Positions 1-9,705 of a DNA stretch of 19,661 nt are shown one piece after another. Each line of letters begins with the position of its first letter. Positions within the stretch are counted from its first letter, which is position 1. The stretch comes from Terana coerulea (lineage: Eukaryota > Basidiomycota > Agaricomycetes > Polyporales > Phanerochaetaceae): positions 1 to 19,661 of the forward strand of contig JAKOGH010000453.1 of the NCBI GenBank assembly GCA_024811115.1, in the 5' to 3' direction. The position numbers were made by a program, and so were the translations under genes. Under the pieces are notes generated by a model that was given only the letters and a program-made list of their open reading frames with translations, had not been told where the DNA came from and searched no databases.

Positions 1-830
1 GCGCCGCGCAAACGCGGGAAGCTGCCGAAGCCGGTGACCGACTACCTCAAGGACTGGCTGCATCGCCATTCGGACCACCCGTACCCGAGCGAGGAGGAGA
101 AGAAGCAGCTGTGCAACGCGACGGGGCTCAGCATGTCGCAGGTGTCGAACTGGATGATCAACGTGCGTCCCTCTTTTTTCTTTCCCGCTATGCATACAAG
201 CTAACGGTGATGGACCTGCAGGCCCGCCGTCGGATCCTCGCCCCTGCACACCGCGCCGCAGCTGGCCCCCAGACGAACCTACCCTACGCCGCGCCGCGAC
301 CGTCCGTGCTCGACAGCGGGCGGCGCGCGTCGATGCCCGCGGACAGCCTCACGCTCTACCACCCGCTCAGCCTGCAGGCGCTGCCCGACTACCCCGGCCC
401 GCTCGCGAGCACGCGCCACCTCGTCGGCATGACGCGCAGCATGAGCAGCAGCCACGCGTCCGCGGGCGGCCTCGGCGGCGGGCACCATGGGCACCACCCG
501 TACCTCGACGGCGGCTACGGCGCGAACCGCATCGCGTACGGCGCGGGCGGCGCGCTGCACCCGTCGGCGCACGTCGGCGGCCACAGCCACGGGCACGGCG
601 GCGCATCAGCATCATCGTATCTGGGCGTCCCGTTGAGTGCGCCGCCGACGATGGGCGCGCCGAACCCGTTTCTGGGCGGGCACGGCGGCGGGATGTATGC
701 GCAGGGGTCGTACGGCCGCGTGTCGCCCGAGGGCGCGCACGCGCCGACGAGCACCGCGCGCTATACGTTTCCCGACCACGGCCACTCGGCGTCGCCGCAG
801 CCCGGCTCGGGGTACAACACGCCCCACTGA
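1..830 (+). CDS. TALE (KN-type) homeodomain transcription factor, 3' part
   Basis: Partial gene, cut by the window start. Exons are 1..162 (frame 1) and 222..830; the 59-nt intron 163..221 starts GTGCGT, has a GCTAAC branch site and ends CTGCAG. The visible protein has 256 residues. Residues 3-60 are a TALE/KN homeodomain: KRGKLPKPVTDYLKDWL (helix 1), PYPSEEEKKQL (loop and helix 2), SQVSNWMINARRRIL (recognition helix 3, with the W-N-R core). The PYP motif is the three-residue loop extension typical of TALE proteins. The intron falls inside helix 3, after WMIN. The remaining ~195 residues are low-complexity, rich in Gly, His, Ser, Ala and Pro (GGGHHGHHPY, SHGHGGASASS), probably disordered. The expected role is a nuclear DNA-binding regulator. 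KN homeodomains also occur in basidiomycete mating-type HD1 proteins, but no HD2 partner is seen nearby. A paralogue lies at 14839-16330. Confidence 0.93.
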   Translation, partial: AAQTREAAEAGDRLPQGLAASPFGPPVPERGGEEAAVQRDGAQHVAGVELDDQRASLFFLSRYAYKLTVMDLQARRRILAPAHRAAAGPQTNLPYAAPRPSVLDSGRRASMPADSLTLYHPLSLQALPDYPGPLASTRHLVGMTRSMSSSHASAGGLGGGHHGHHPYLDGGYGANRIAYGAGGALHPSAHVGGHSHGHGGASASSYLGVPLSAPPTMGAPNPFLGGHGGGMYAQGSYGRVSPEGAHAPTSTARYTFPDHGHSASPQPGSGYNTPH

Positions 831-1212
831 GCCGCCTGTGCCTGTTTCTGCATATTGCTGTTGCGCGGGATCCCCCGCTAGATGCTCGCTCGCGACGGGC
901 GACACGGACGACGAAGAAGTAGCATACCCGTAATTATTATATTGCTCTAATACCGCGCGCGCGGCTACCTTGCTCCCCTACCTTGTACCCCTGCTCGCAC
1001 CGCGCGCCGCACGGACGCTGTCGTTTCTGCTCTTTTTCTCTCTCTGTTGCTCTCCCATCACATCGTCTCGTTGTCTCAACTGTGTCACGTACGCTCGCCT
1101 GGTGCCGTCGGCCGCCCGCATCCCATCCCATCCCATCCCATTCCCGCTTTGTGGTGTTCTGTAAAGTAATGTACGCATATAGTGTAATAGTGTGTTCCTG
1201 AGCTAATAATGC
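831..1212 (+). other. 3' flank / probable 3' UTR of the homeobox gene
   Basis: No gene is supported here. The stretch follows the TGA at 828-830, turns T- and CT-rich, and contains an ATCCC pentanucleotide array at about 1120-1144 (five copies). Open frames occur on both strands but none has recognisable domains. A 3' UTR is inferred from position and base composition only. Confidence 0.45.
1120..1144. repeat. ATCCC pentanucleotide microsatellite
   Basis: Five consecutive copies of ATCCC, the last slightly altered, seen directly. On the complementary strand this is a G-tract repeat (GGGAT), so G-quadruplex formation is conceivable. Confidence 0.85.
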
Positions 1213-2215
1213 ATGCAGCCTCCGCGGCGCGTCTCTCTGCGTCCGTCCATCTCTCTCTACACCCCCCGTGTGCGCCCGTCCGTCCGCCGTGGTCTGGTTC
1301 TGGCTCGGAGATCTGTTGTGCCTGGTGTGCTCTGCCTTTGCCTGTTTGCTGTCGGCGCGGGATCTTCGAGGGCCATCGAACCTAATACGCACGGCCGGTG
1401 TCGCGAACCCTCGCTCGTCGGGGGTGCCTGCCAGCGTCGTGGATCTGCGCCGCAGACGGCGTCGGGAGCCGTGCTGGCCGGGTCTGTCTGCGGAGGCAGG
1501 GGCCACGCCCCGAGGCGAGACGACGGTGCCGGTGCAAAGGAACAAAGGGGCGGAGGCGACTGGGGCCGCTTCGGGAGGCGCTGGCATGCAAAGCTTAGGC
1601 TGGTACCAGTGTATGGCATCACGGAGGTTTGCTGGGGCAACAGCACAAGCGGAGGCAAAATCGAGAGGAGGCGAAAAAACCTTGCGCGAAACCTTTGCCT
1701 GGTCCAACGACGAAACCTTGCACAAAAAAACAAACAAATCGGGAACAAGAGGCTTGGAAAAACAACGGTACGTACACGCGCGGCGGCGCACCGACTCCGC
1801 CGGCGCCGTGCCAATCGTGCGCGAGCCTTCGTCTTCCAAGCTCTTCGTATTCCCAGCTTGAGGAGCTTCCGTGCAACGCGACGCTTCCCCGCCACGCGCC
1901 GACGCGGCGCCGATGCAGGCAATCGGGGCGGCCGCGCATCGTCGGGCTCACCGGGCGCTCAGCTTATTCTTCCGCTTTGCTTCTCGCTCGCGTGCGTGCC
2001 TGGGCGCCTGTCGGGGCGTGAGCAGAATCTGCCTGCGCGCGGCTTTCTGTCTTCGCTGCCGCGTCCGACGTCGACTGGTGCATGCACGGTTGCGCGGTCT
2101 TGCCTCGTTCTGGCGTCTTCCCTGCCGTCTGTGCACGACGAACGCGGCTGGCCAGGGATCGCGGTTGCCGCGGGCGAAGGAGCGACTGCTGTGCTCGGGA
2201 GGCCGGGCGGATCGG

Positions 2216-2275
2216 GTGAGTGGGGAGGAGGGGAGGCAGGGAGGCAGGGAGGGAGGGAGGGAAGAGGGCGGGCGG
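2216..2275 (+). repeat. Purine-only, G-rich tract (G-quadruplex candidate)
   Basis: About 60 nt almost entirely G and A on the + strand, with repeated GGGAGG, GGCAGGGAGG and a run of GGGA units. It contains well over four closely spaced G-triplets, which fits the G-quadruplex pattern; formation in vivo is inference. Confidence 0.7.
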
Positions 2276-3100
2276 CGCGGGTCCGCGCGACCCTGCGCGG
2301 ACGGCTGTGCGCCCGGCGCGCTGCACCGCGGCGGGCGTGCCCCCGCCCCCGCGTTTCCCGCCCTGGGGCCGCGTCCGTCCCGCCCTACGCGCGCGCGAGT
2401 CCCCGGTATGTGGCGCTGCCTCTGATGGGCCTCCCGGTCCCCACTGGCGTGTCGTGCTGCTGACGACGCGCTGTGCAGTGGCGCGGGTGCGGCGAGGCTA
2501 ATAGGATATCGGGACCCTGGACGCCACATCGTCGCACTTACGCCGGGTTGGGGATAGTCGACTGGTCGTCCGTGTCATCAAAGGACTTGCCTGATGCTTA
2601 CTCGCACCGTCCCGCAGCGGCCCCACGCGCACTTACACCTTCCACCAGAAGAAAAAAACATACGCGGTACGCTTACGCAACGCGCAAACCTTGTCGACGC
2701 TCTGCAGGCTCGCGTTTTTTCTGATACGACTCGGAGGGCGCGGGACGACCTCGCGTCGCGCCGACCCGTTTCGCCTCGCCTCGCACGGACCAGAGTTTTG
2801 TTTTAGCCTCAGGCCTCATTGCATGATACGCATTCACCGGACGTTTGGGCCCCAGCGTCGGCAACCTTCGTGCTTTGCCTCGCATCGACGTAACAGTGGT
2901 CCGACGCCACCGCCGTAGGTTCAAACGTTCACCGTCCTCCTAGGGGCCTCCGCCTCCATCATAGTACGCACCGTCACCGCCGTCCGTCGATTCCACCTCA
3001 CCGAGCCCGATGCACAACTGATGCACACCGACGCGGACGCGGACTCGGATCGCGATCGAGCCACTCAAGCGCGTCGGGCGCACCGGACGCGCGCGAGATT

Positions 3101-3114
3101 CCTAGGATCCTAGG
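3101..3114. repeat. 14-bp perfect palindrome CCTAGGATCCTAGG
   Basis: Perfect inverted repeat of two seven-base arms without a spacer. A related GATCCTAGGA core recurs at about 13151-13160, just upstream of the 13249 gene. It could be a dimer-protein site or chance; nothing else supports a function. Confidence 0.35.
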
Positions 3115-5790
3115 GCCTACGCCCCGTTGACGTCGCCAGCACCGCTTCGGTGTCTCAACAACCCCTCGCGGGTACGCTAAACCGCGACATACGCTCCGTA
3201 CTTAGGCGACGCGCGCGCTGTGCCGACGACCCTTGCAGATCGGTGTCAGACGCAGACACCCTTCAGACGTCCGCAAGCGCAGGATCTCGCCGCGCTCGAC
3301 GCGCTAGCCTGGGACGCCCGTGATGCAGTGCGTCTGAAACGCTGGGCAGACAGAAGCCCTGGCGGAGTCCAACCCAGAAACCTTTTTGAACGTATTCTGT
3401 CAAGGGTGCCGCGGCCCGCGCGTCGAATACATGGAAGGCGCGCGACCTTGGCACGAAGAGGGCGCCGCACGCCGCCATGCGGTGGCGTGGGCCCGCCGCT
3501 GATGTCCTTGCCGCGAAAGATGGGGGACTGTATGTGTGGCGCTGCCCGCCCCCAGACCTGCACAATGTGAACGCCTGGGTCACGCTGGCGCCGGAATAGG
3601 CCAGCAGGGGCCCGCTCGCGAATGGAGGCTTCCCCGCGCGGAAACGCGGGCGATGGCGGGCTGGGGTGTGGCGTGGGTACCCAGTTTTCCGTGATGCATT
3701 CACGCTTTCATCAATCAGTGTTTCCCAGCTTGCGCACACACGCGCGCCACTCCCGTCATCAGTACGTATACGGTTTATATTCTGTCGGGCCACGCTGCGC
3801 GCGTATGCAGATAGATTCAGGTACGGCGGGAGGCGCACCGAGCGGATCGCGGCACGCACACGCATACGGACGGTGTCCTGCAGCAAATAGAGTAGACGCG
3901 GGAGGTGTGCGAATGAACGCGCACGTGAGGCACAGGCGGCCTTCTTTTGCTGTTCACTGGGCCCTTGGTGGGTGTTGACTGGAAGGGCACGGCGCAGCGT
4001 GTGGCGTCACGGGCCTCGAGGCGTGCCTGGCCTTCCACCGGACGCGCGGATGAGGTAACGCTGCGTAAGTGCCCCTTCTTCTTCCGCCCCTCGTTAATTG
4101 CATTCAAAATCACGCGAACGCTTCCAGAACGCGTCCATAACGCTTCGAGAACGGGCAGCCGACGAACCCTCCGCCGTGCGAAGGCACCCCTGGTGTGCGT
4201 GCGGATACGGCAGGCGCAGCCCAAGGCGCGCAAGGTTCGAGGAAACAAGGGGACGGGGGACAACGCGCGCCATACGCGTCGATTCGCGCGCCGCGAGGCC
4301 CCGCCTGGGCGACGCGGGAAGGTTCAGTCGCGCCCGATATGTGGCTGACCAGCTCCCAGGTTACCACACCGCGCCGCAGCGCGCCCCCTCGTCTGAACTC
4401 TGCCGCAGCGTGCGCTCAGATGCTTTCGCGGTGCTGGAACGGGGGCGGCTGTCACGTGCGTGATGAGGATGGACGAGGATGGGCATGCGTTCTGCATCAC
4501 GCAGACTGCGACCGGTCACCGTGATGCAGATGCGCAGCGTCTGTTTCCTGGCAGGGTGCGTACATACATGGCCCTAGGTGCTACATACGCGCCTGAACAT
4601 ATCATTGACTGTCTGTTTCCTCCAGGAGCCCGTGTCCCACTGTTCCGCTGTACGTTACAGCCCCCCACGACATCGCGTCTGCAGCCGTGCCAAGCATGCG
4701 GTGCCAGGACATAACGGTACGATCCTCCCGCCGCGCGCGAGCGCGACCCACTCCAGCGCACGCTCGACTCAATGACCCACAGCAGTCGCCCGGCGGGAGA
4801 ACGCGGGGGTGCATGTGCTGCCCCCAGGGCACCCGGAGAAACCGTCTCTCGCGCTCCTGGTGCGTAGGTCGCCGCGCCCCCCAGCCTCACGCCGCGCCCC
4901 TTTCTTGGTGCCCACCGTCCCAGGCCGCCCATTCAATGCGCCCCACGAACGCTATCACGCCCCTGGCCGGTCGCCGTACCCATCACTCTGACGAGCTCTG
5001 ACGCAGCACGGCTGGGATGCCCCCTTCGCAGCTTGGCCTGTCTGGACTGCAGATATCAGGATCAAGGAAGCGGGGGACCCTGGCGCGATGGGCTCTCCCG
5101 GCGGCGGCCCTTGGCAGAATCTATCAGACGGAGCGGCGCGAAGCGCGCCACGTCACACGGACTGCACCCGCCGGCGCCCCGTCTATACATAGCCCGCGTC
5201 CTCTCCCGGGCTCGTCGCTGCTTGCGGCACCTGCGCACGGCTGGTTGGATGCCTCCCGACGCGCACGGTGCCCGACGGCGGCGGACGCGGCGGCGCCAGC
5301 ACACGTTCCTCCGGGGCTCGCTGCGTCCGGCGCGCGACAGGGAAGACTCGACAAAGGCACAGCCCAGTCGCGACAGTGCATGCGCCGCTGCACCGAAGGG
5401 CTGGTCGCCCATCGCGCCTGCGGAATGGCGCCGCTCCGCGGTCGGCGGGCCTCGCGGCGCCTCGCCCGCTTCCCGCGACAGTGGCCTGCCCGTCCCGCCG
5501 CGCGTTTGCATACATACTGTACATAATTGCATTCGCCGCGCACGGCCCCTCGCACGTGCCGCACCAGCCGCCGCCGCCCAGGCACCGCCCGCCATTCCGC
5601 CCCCTGGCGTCCCCTCCGCAATGCCAATACGCCGCTGCGCACGCTGCCCAGAACATATACAGACGACGACCAATGGTCGCGGCCGCCCGCGTACGTGTTC
5701 AAGGTATTGATTTATTCAGGGGCGCGCCACCGTCCCACGGCGCCCTGCGACGATCCAACGTGGGAACGTGCTCGGTTTCACTTTCGCTCT

Positions 5791-6005
5791 GTGCCGCATA
5801 CGCTTTGTTTGATATGTATGGTGCCTGGTGTAGGGGTCGCTTTGCTTCCTCCGGAGCGGAGGAAAGACTGGCTCGGCTCGGACGATGGGCGGATGTGAAC
5901 GACGAGGCGCACGCTTCAATTGAAGGGAGCAGATCCGCACACTTGCAAGTACGCATTACATGCTTGTGCGTGTGTTCTGATATCTGCTCTGATGTTCACA
6001 CCCAG
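5791..6005 (+). repeat. Diverged repeat, copy 1 (isolated)
   Basis: Shares ordered blocks with three copies at 7444-8129: a GTGCCGCATA...TATGGTGCC start (5791-5824), a CCTCCGG..CGGAGGAA block, a CTCGGACGA block, a GGATGTGAACGACGAGG block, then a segment with the look of a short intron (GCAAGTACGC at 5945 to TCTGATGTTCACACCCAG at 6005). In-frame stops interrupt translation on the + strand. It lies about 1.4 kb from the other copies. Nature unknown; no terminal inverted repeats or transposase seen. Confidence 0.6.
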
Positions 6006-7443
6006 TGAGAATCAACAATGTGGAGAGATGTTTAGAAACGCGCTCAGCGTCATCGAGGATAGAAGAGGACAGTTGCGCTCAGGAACGGAAAAACTGGAAG
6101 GATAGGAACAGATAGGCACATATAGCGCCCGTCGCGAAACGTTCAGAACCGCTCTCGTATGTGAGGATATGTAAGGAAATGTTCTCATTTTATGCTATAT
6201 ATACACTCGTATCTAGCGGTTCCGATCCGTAATACAGCCTATCCAGCATGCTATGGTCAACTAGAAATGCGAGGCCTGCTAAGTCAAAGATATTAGGTGG
6301 ACGACTCAAGGCAGTCTGTACATAGCACTCACGAGGCTCGTGCTTGCAGAGCAGACAGGCGGACTTGGGTGGCGGGTAACTCTCCGAGCGCTGGTTCTCA
6401 AGCTGCATCGATGTAGCCACCGGTTGCCGTATGAGGATGATTGATGAGGGGTAGCTGAGTGACTCCTAACAGTGCGAGGATGGTCGGGGATCTGTGTATT
6501 GCTTCAGTGTTGTGTTTGCTGAGCGCAAAAGGCTAGATCATACCACATACAGGCCGCACAATGTTGCTACACATCTCTATAGAATGGTAAAGTTAGTTCA
6601 GTTTTGAATACCTGTAGTTACGTACATCGCCCATAGGTGCAACCCTTCAATCTGCGTTGTTGTCACCTTTCGCGCGAACGTTGAAGATCGGTAACGACGT
6701 GCCTGTAATAGTGCCATATAGAGCCCTCTGCATGATTTTGAGACGCATATATGCAGCCTTATCAGAACAGTTCATGTTTTTCGAAGTCAACACTTACCGG
6801 TACCTGCTCAGCCCGTAGTCTTTGCGCAGAGGATGCTCCCGGGCGACATCTGTCCATGCTTGTTGAATAAAAGGGGGCAGGCCGGTCAGGGAGGTGAATC
6901 GGAACGGATGGCGGGGATGGCGGGGATGGCGGGGATGGTGGTCGTGCGCAGCAAAGTGGACTTGTCACTTGAGGCACGCTCGTCCTTCTTATGCTAAGCG
7001 CAAACTGCCGAGGGTTCCAGATTGGGAGCGGGGCGGAGGGTAAGATCGGCGGGACGACGTGGGCAACAGGCGCGCGCCGAGGTGCGCAGAGCAGGATGCG
7101 CAACTCGCCACGACAAGGACGAGCAATGTTCGCATCGCGCTACGCGTCGCATGCATGACACTGCGCAATGGGGCTGGTCGCGTTGACATGAGCATCGTGA
7201 CGCACGTCGAGCGGACGCGTCGGTGTCGGACGTCGCGATTATGTAACATTAAGCGCGCGGACAAATAGGCCCAAATACGGTAGAAGCGGACAGAAACATA
7301 TTCCATAACGTGTTTACATACAGGTGCGTTTGAGAACGGATATGCGCAATGTCGCTTCTCACTGGGGTTCACAGTGCTTGAATGTGTGTGGGCGTGGTGG
7401 TGCACCAGTAATGATACGTTGTGATCATATCACCCCCTATGTT
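6006..7443. other. Gene-poor stretch of lower GC content
   Basis: No gene is supported. The sequence is visibly more AT-rich than 1213-5790. A 76-codon frame at 6190-6420 (-) contains CLLCKHEPREC, a Cys arrangement that could be chance; it is bounded by stops and has no homology I recognise. A 9-bp G-rich tandem repeat lies at 6906-6939. From 7368 the sequence begins to resemble the start of the tandem repeats (TTCACAGTGCTTGAATGTGTGTGGGCG, shared with 7635 and 7885). Confidence 0.5.
6906..6939 (+). repeat. GGATGGCGG 9-bp tandem repeat
   Basis: About 3.7 copies of a GGATGGCGG unit, the last degenerate (GGATGGTGG). It contains four or more G-runs and is a short minisatellite and possible G-quadruplex site. 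Confidence 0.8.
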
Positions 7444-7641
7444 GTGCCGCACATATTCTGATCTGCATGGTGCCATTGTGGCCTCACTTCCTCCGGCGCG
7501 GAGGAAGGACGCGTTCCGGACGACGAAAGCATGAGAAGAATGGCCCCGTCTCATTGGAAGCAACCAATTCGCATGCAGGCAAGTACGCATATTGCATATA
7601 TACTGGTACGCGTATTCTGATACCCACTCTGATGTTCACAG
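7444..7641 (+). repeat. Diverged tandem repeat, copy 2, with intron-like end
   Basis: Begins GTGCCGCACATATTCTGATCTGCATGGTGCC, carries CCTCCGGCGCGGAGGAAGGACG and a CCGGACGACGAAAGC block, and ends in a 63-nt intron-like segment at 7579-7641 (GCAAGTACGC ... TTCTGAT ... TCTGATGTTCACAG). Its left boundary could be as early as 7368. Homologous blocks occur in the same order in the other copies. No continuous frame is shared, so coding function is not supported. Confidence 0.65.
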
Positions 7642-7706
7642 CACTTTGAGGTGTGTGGGCGCGGAGGTATACGCAGTTAAGCTACATTGCAATCCTCCCC
7701 CGCTAG

Positions 7707-7892
7707 TGCCGCATATACTCTGATACGCATATTACCTCCTAAGGAAGACTTCGTCTCGTACGATGTGAGGATGTGAACGAAAAGGCCCGCGACAAACCAA
7801 CGCTTCCTTGAAAGCAGCAAATATACATGCGGGTAAGTGCGCAGTGCGCACTACGTATACGCCTAGTCTGATATCTTCTCTGATATTCACAG
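7707..7892 (+). repeat. Diverged tandem repeat, copy 3, with intron-like end
   Basis: Begins GTGCCGCATATACTCTGATACGCAT, then CCTCCTAAGGAAGAC, CTCGTACGATG and GGATGTGAACGAAAAGGC blocks, ending in a 60-nt intron-like segment at 7833-7892 with a canonical GTAAGTGCGC start and a CTCTGATATTCACAG end. Its intron-like 3' end lies 251 bp after that of copy 2. All three + frames between the intron-like segments of copies 2 and 3 contain stops. Confidence 0.65.
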
Positions 7893-7917
7893 TACTTTGA
7901 TGTGCATGCACGCAGCG

Positions 7918-8129
7918 TGTGCCGCGGCATACACTCTGGTATACATGGTGCCATTGCGGCCTTGCGGCCTCCGGCGTGGACGCACGGCTCGTCTCGGACG
8001 ACGGAAGCGTACAAAAGACGAACACCCCCAACTTGTTGCAAGTAATCGATTCGCATTCAGGCAAGCACCCAGTGCCTCCTTATACGCACGGTCTGATATC
8101 CCGTCTGATGTTTTCGCTGATGCTTGCAG
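7918..8129 (+). repeat. Diverged tandem repeat, copy 4, with intron-like end
   Basis: Begins TGTGCCGCGGCATACACTCTGG...ATGGTGCCATTGCGG, with a CTCGGACGACGGAAGCG block close to copy 2, and ends in a 69-nt intron-like segment at 8061-8129 (GCAAGCACCC ... GTCTGATGTTTTCGCTGATGCTTGCAG). Its end lies 237 bp after that of copy 3. The array fades after this copy. Confidence 0.6.
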
Positions 8130-9593
8130 GCAGGCAAGGCGGTACCCAGCACTACATCCGAGTCCGGGGATGCTCCATTGCAATCTACCACATCGCAGGC
8201 GCCCTGCCGTGCCGTGCATTCAAGTTTGAACCTTCGTGCGTGCTGATTTTGCGCCCCGGCAGCGTTCCAGTCGCCGGAGGACGCAGCGTTCGCTGACCGG
8301 ACAGATGGGCCTGCGCGCCGGTCAAAGAAGGCGTCGAACATTGCTCGGCCGTGGTTCGAATGCTGTTCAACTGTTCGCCGGGCTGGTGGACGGGCATGAT
8401 ACTGTTCGCGCGCCGCCTTCGCGAGCTCGCAGCTCACCGTCGCACGCCCCGACCCGACGACGATCCTGCATCCCGACACACGCACACACGCGCATCTTCG
8501 CGCCCCCTTCGCGAAATCTTCGCGTGCTGCTCCGAGGCGTCCTGTCCCATTGCCTAGTACACGCCAGCCCGTTGCACGCCAGCCGGCCCCGCGGCACCTT
8601 CCCGTCCTCGCCCTGATCCCTCCGTCGCCGCCATCACCCCCCAGCTCGCACGCATCAGTGGCGTGCCCGCGTTATTAGCGTGCCAACATACGGCGCATGA
8701 GTTATATTTGCTGGTGGTGTCGAGAACAGAGGGTGTTGCTGATGATATCAGCAGGGATGTTGAGGTGCACCCAAGCTTTGTTGAACGTCAGACGGTGGGT
8801 TGTGATACGGTGATGCTCTCTCACGACGATGGGTGATAGCCCTGCGTCTTACTTCTTCGGATGAGCTGGTCCATGGGTGGTGATCACGCATCGCATAGCC
8901 CCAGGTTAATAAACGAACGAAACATGGCGACGCGGGTGTAGGTTCTATCAGCGTTCATCTGGGCAAGGGAGCTTAAACGTGAGTGCTTGCCGCATCTGAT
9001 GCAAAATGTGAACTTAAATCCTCGCTTGGAGCTATCAGCGCGTTGGCGACATGGTGGCAAGTTCTTTGAGTGGGCGAGGAGACGTGGCGATGCCGGAGAA
9101 GGTTTGTTCGAAACTCTTGGTAAAGTCGTCGCTTCGCCACGTCCTTGTGCCGAGCACGGTGACGATCGGATGATTAGACGAGATGGTGAACCTCCTGTTG
9201 CGCGTTTCGCACACCTGAGTAGAGTCATCAATCTTTTCTCTCGAGAAATGCGGAAGCGCGGAGCACTTTGTTCACGGCACTCTAAAAAAAACTCAGTACA
9301 GACTCGCTCTGCGCAAATGGACGTTCGATTTCAGACGCGAGCCAGTGCTACTATAGAGAGGTAATTAACGGGAATCTCAACAGGGCCGAATAAGCCACAA
9401 CTTGGAAATGGATAGCACATTGAATTCTTCGTTCAATAGAGCGACGTACTTGTCATGATCCTGTTTGACTACCCCAACCTGAAGCTTTACGTCCAGCGGC
9501 GGGATTCAGACCCACAGTGATAGGCGTCTGCGGTTACATCCGGTGCAGGAAGCCAAAATCCAAACTCCGACGCTCCTGTACCGTGACTCGACC
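8130..9593. other. Stretch without a supportable gene
   Basis: The first ~500 bases are GC-rich with short repeats (CACACACGCACACACGCGC near 8477, TTCGCG motifs near 8495-8525). The rest is more balanced. Open frames at 8987-9364 (+, 125 codons) and 8884-9231 (-, 115 codons) overlap on opposite strands; I recognise neither and see no convincing splice structure. One of them may be a fragment of a decayed gene. Confidence 0.45.
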
Positions 9594-9612
9594 GTGACCG
9601 CGTCGCTCATTA
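9594..9612 (+). promoter_or_regulatory. 19-bp upstream block conserved between the F-box-like copies
   Basis: GTGACCGCGTCGCTCATTA lies 112 bp before the ATG of the first F-box-like copy and is repeated without change at 11379-11397, 105 bp before the ATG of the second. The sequence between block and ATG has diverged strongly, so retention of this block may mark a promoter element or simply the left part of the duplication. Confidence 0.5.
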
Positions 9613-9705
9613 GGTTTTTCACGCTCGACCGCTGCACACCGTTCTACTCGACCACGAGATGCTCTAAATGCGCGTTTAAACGCGTATCTGCGAGTTCGGC
9701 TGAAG

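Larger units (their letters stand above)
1213..5790. other. Long GC-rich stretch with no supportable gene
   Basis: About 4.6 kb with many overlapping open frames on both strands, the longest 416 codons at 1213-2463 (+). None shows a recognisable domain or a convincing exon-intron structure. Long frames arise easily in GC-rich DNA because stop codons are AT-rich, and the predicted peptides are Arg/Ala/Pro/Ser-rich and repetitive, as expected of noncoding translation. Visible structure includes a purine-rich tract at 2216-2275 and a 14-bp perfect palindrome at 3101-3114. A poorly conserved gene or a long noncoding RNA cannot be excluded. Confidence 0.55.

Noticed and set aside
937..1839. 300-codon open frame on the - strand
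   Set aside because: No recognisable domain, runs through the ATCCC microsatellite and probable 3' UTR; composition is that of noncoding sequence.
1213..2463. 416-codon open frame on the + strand
   Set aside because: Arg/Ala/Pro-rich, no domain, overlapped by long frames on both strands; expected by chance in GC-rich DNA and includes the purine tract.
3263..3886. 207-codon open frame on the - strand
   Set aside because: No domain or splice support, competing frames on both strands.
5033..5710. 225-codon frame (+) and 203-codon frame (-) over the same bases
   Set aside because: Mutually overlapping, Arg/Ala-rich, no family recognised; GC-rich shadow frames.
6190..6420. 76-codon minus-strand frame with CLLCKHEPREC
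   Set aside because: Too short and isolated, bounded by stops, no zinc-finger family recognised; kept only as a note.
7368..8129. CRISPR array or bacterial repeat cluster
   Set aside because: Units are about 240 bp, diverged, without uniform spacers; the window is eukaryotic.
7368..8129. Tandemly repeated coding exons
   Set aside because: Stops occur in all three + frames between the intron-like segments of copies 2 and 3, and no common frame is conserved.
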